From assembly GCF_002261225.1 (NCBI RefSeq), contig NZ_NEVM01000001.1, positions 186,001 through 250,000 on the forward strand: DNA of 64,000 bases, given 5' to 3'. The translations under genes and the position numbers were made by a program. The notes below the pieces were generated by a model. The model made no database searches and was not told where the DNA came from. It saw only the letters and a list, made by a program, of their open reading frames with translations. Shown here in pieces: positions 62,485 to 64,000 of the stretch. Origin of the DNA: Bordetella genomosp. 10. Lineage in GTDB: Bacteria > Pseudomonadota > Gammaproteobacteria > Burkholderiales > Burkholderiaceae_B. Within the stretch, counting starts at the first letter, position 1; each line of letters opens with the position of its first letter.

Positions 62485-63297
62485 ATGGCCGAAGCCCACC
62501 CCGTTTTCTTCATGACCGATACCGACGCGCCCCGACAGCCCAGCGATTCCTATGTGCAGTCCTTTGCCCGCGGCCTGGCCGTCATCCGCGCGTTCGGTCC
62601 CGACGCGCCGCAGATGACGCTGAGCGAGGTGGCCGCCCGCACCGGGCTGACCCGGGCCGGGGCGCGGCGCATCCTGCTGACCCTGGAGCACCTGGGCTAC
62701 GTGCGCGTGGACGACCGCCGCTTCACGCTGACGCCGCGCATCCTCGACCTGGGGTATGCCTATCTGTCGGCCACGCCCTTGTGGAATCTTGCGCTGCCTT
62801 ATATGGAAGCCGTGGCCCAGGCCACGCGCGAATCGTGTTCGGTGGCGGTGCTGGACGGGGCGGACATCGTCTACATCCTGAGGCTGGCGGCGCACAAGGT
62901 GATGAGCATCAACCTGTCGGTGGGCAGCCGGCTGCCGGCGTGGGTGACCTCCATGGGCCGGGTGCTCCTGGCCGGCCTCGGCGACGAGGAACTGGACCGC
63001 CTCCTGGCGGACACGCCGCGCGCGGCCTACACCAGCGAAACCGTCACGGACGCCGGCGCGCTCAAGCGCGTGATCGCGCAGGTGCGCGAGCAGGGTTATG
63101 CCTGCGTCGAGCGGGAGTTGGAGCCCGGCCTGCAATCGGTGGCGGTGCCGGTCACCGACCGCGCCGGCAAGGTCATCGCCGCGATGAACGTCAGCGGCCA
63201 TGCCAGCCGCTATACGCGCGAGGAAATGCTGGCGGCATTCCTCCCGCCGCTACGCGAGGCCGCCGCGCAGATGAACCTGGCGCTGCGGCGCCGCTGA
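62485..63297 (+). CDS. IclR family regulator, PcaR/PcaU/PobR-like
   Basis: 270 residues. N-terminal winged helix (SFARGLAVIRAFGPDAPQMT, LSEVAARTGLTRAGARRILL) and IclR effector domain (SCSVAVLDGADIVYILRLAA, SVGSRLPAWVTSMGRVLLAG, GLQSVAVPVTDRAGKVIAAM). This is the PcaR/PcaU subgroup that senses protocatechuate or 3-oxoadipate. ATG 62485 has AGGGTG upstream; 62512 is an alternative start without RBS. Divergent from scoAB, which it likely controls through the paired palindromes. Confidence 0.93.
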   Translation: MAEAHPVFFMTDTDAPRQPSDSYVQSFARGLAVIRAFGPDAPQMTLSEVAARTGLTRAGARRILLTLEHLGYVRVDDRRFTLTPRILDLGYAYLSATPLWNLALPYMEAVAQATRESCSVAVLDGADIVYILRLAAHKVMSINLSVGSRLPAWVTSMGRVLLAGLGDEELDRLLADTPRAAYTSETVTDAGALKRVIAQVREQGYACVERELEPGLQSVAVPVTDRAGKVIAAMNVSGHASRYTREEMLAAFLPPLREAAAQMNLALRRR

Positions 63298-63480
63298 TCG
63301 CCGTCGCGCGCCGGCCTGTTGGCGCTACCCATATCCGGCGCTACCGGCGGCATCCGACCCTCCTGGCGTGCATCTGAAGGGCCTCATAGCCCGGCACGCT
63401 TGCCCGCGGCCCACTGGCGCCGACCGCCGCGCCGGCGGTAAAGTGCCTGCTTCTTCCGTATTCCTTGCAGTCCTTCTTCC

Positions 63481-64000
63481 ATGCTTACCCATCAACGTCG
63501 CGCCCTGGTCCTTTTTTCCGGCGGCCAGGATTCCACCACCTGCCTGGCCTGGGCCCTGGCGCGTTATGCGCATGTGGAAACCGTCGCTTTCGACTATGGC
63601 CAGCGCCATCGCATCGAACTGGATGCGCGCCTGCGCGTCCTTGAGGAATTCCGCGCGCGCCTGCCGGGGCTTGCCGCGCGGCTGGGCGAGGACCACCTGT
63701 TGGACCTGTCCGTGCTGGGCCAGGTGGCCGACACCGCGCTGACCAGCGACCGCGCCATCGAAATGCAGGCCAACGGCTTGCCCAACACCTTCGTCCCGGG
63801 CCGCAACCTCCTGTTCCTGACCCTGGCCGCCGCGCTCGGCTACCGTCGCCAACTCGACGTCCTGGTCGGCGGCATGTGCGAAACCGACTTCTCCGGCTAT
63901 CCCGACTGCCGCGACGACACCATCAAGGCGCAACAGGTCGCGCTAGGCCTGGGCCTGGGCACCCGCCTCACCATCGAAACCCCCTTGATGTGGCTGGACA
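63481..64000 (+). CDS. queC: 7-cyano-7-deazaguanine synthase QueC, 3'-truncated by window edge
   Basis: Makes preQ0 from carboxydeazaguanine for queuosine tRNA modification. 173 codons are visible, from [20 protein letters not shown] (PP-loop SGGQDS) through [40 protein letters not shown] and [18 protein letters not shown]; the C-terminal zinc-binding cysteines lie beyond the right edge. The start ATG at 63481 follows IclR by 183 bp. No preQ1 riboswitch was recognised in that spacer. Confidence 0.95.
   Translation, partial: MLTHQRRALVLFSGGQDSTTCLAWALARYAHVETVAFDYGQRHRIELDARLRVLEEFRARLPGLAARLGEDHLLDLSVLGQVADTALTSDRAIEMQANGLPNTFVPGRNLLFLTLAAALGYRRQLDVLVGGMCETDFSGYPDCRDDTIKAQQVALGLGLGTRLTIETPLMWLD

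Noticed and set aside
63298..63480. preQ1 riboswitch before queC
   Set aside because: No preQ1-type pseudoknot with an A-rich tail was recognisable in the GC-rich spacer.

Overview
The window is a 64 kb piece of a GC-rich (by eye about two-thirds G+C) Gram-negative chromosome. The lptB-lptA-lptC-kdsC-kdsD and hpf/ptsN/hprK/rapZ blocks, the rplU-rpmA/obgE/proB and ispB arrangement, and the abundance of CoA-linked catabolic genes and LysR/TetR/GntR/IclR regulators suggest a betaproteobacterium of the Alcaligenaceae (Bordetella/Achromobacter group). This assignment comes from reading gene content and order, not from a database search. No insertion sequence, integrase, prophage or CRISPR array was seen.

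Layout. 1-3.0 kb: sulfate ABC transporter (cysW, cysT, sbp; cysA would lie off the left edge). 3.0-8.7 kb: nudC, a TlpA-like thioredoxin, and an envelope/replication block (dolP-like lipoprotein, SIS-domain diaA/gmhA, yraN) divergent from rsmI and ogt. 9.0-15.3 kb: rlpA and rapZ, then a two-gene multiheme cytochrome c unit on the other strand, then hprK and ptsN. 15.3-18.9 kb: a LysR / HbpS-like / LysR / aldo-keto reductase group that separates ptsN from hpf. 19.1-23.6 kb: hpf and the LPS transport and Kdo genes lptB-lptA-lptC-kdsC-kdsD, with no room for rpoN. 23.7-28.4 kb: purT, a YjiK-like protein, an orphan peptide-type binding protein and a small unknown protein. 28.6-33.8 kb: TetR regulator with acyl-CoA dehydrogenase, class III CoA-transferase and 3-hydroxyacyl-CoA dehydrogenase, a fatty or aromatic acyl-CoA degradation set. 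33.8-38.5 kb: proB, obgE, rpmA, rplU, divergent ispB, and tRNA-Pro(CGG).

38.6-48.9 kb is the accessory region: five minus-strand genes encoding an RCC1 beta-propeller protein, two giant (about 1140 residues) paralogous proteins built from Ig-like repeat modules, a 310-residue short relative of their N-terminal part, and a 361-residue leading protein that ends in an RCC1-like half blade. None has a visible signal peptide. I do not recognise this cluster as a described system, and it is the main candidate for new biology here.

49.3-64 kb: a class V (serine-glyoxylate type) aminotransferase divergent from a GntR regulator, a flavin-reductase-like protein, an EmrA-EmrB-NodT tripartite efflux operon, an EEP-family nuclease/phosphatase coupled to a penicillin-acylase-family hydrolase, an FxLYD protein, a 3-oxoacid CoA-transferase (scoA-scoB) divergent from an IclR regulator, and the start of queC, cut by the right edge.

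The spacers carry several short repeats: a 75-bp palindrome-rich repeat in three copies (a tandem pair near 6.9 kb and an inverted copy at 51.5 kb) and several degenerate 7-8 bp tandem arrays. Clear promoters and intrinsic terminators were found for rplU, the peptide-binding protein, rpmA, tRNA-Pro and the YjiK-like gene.
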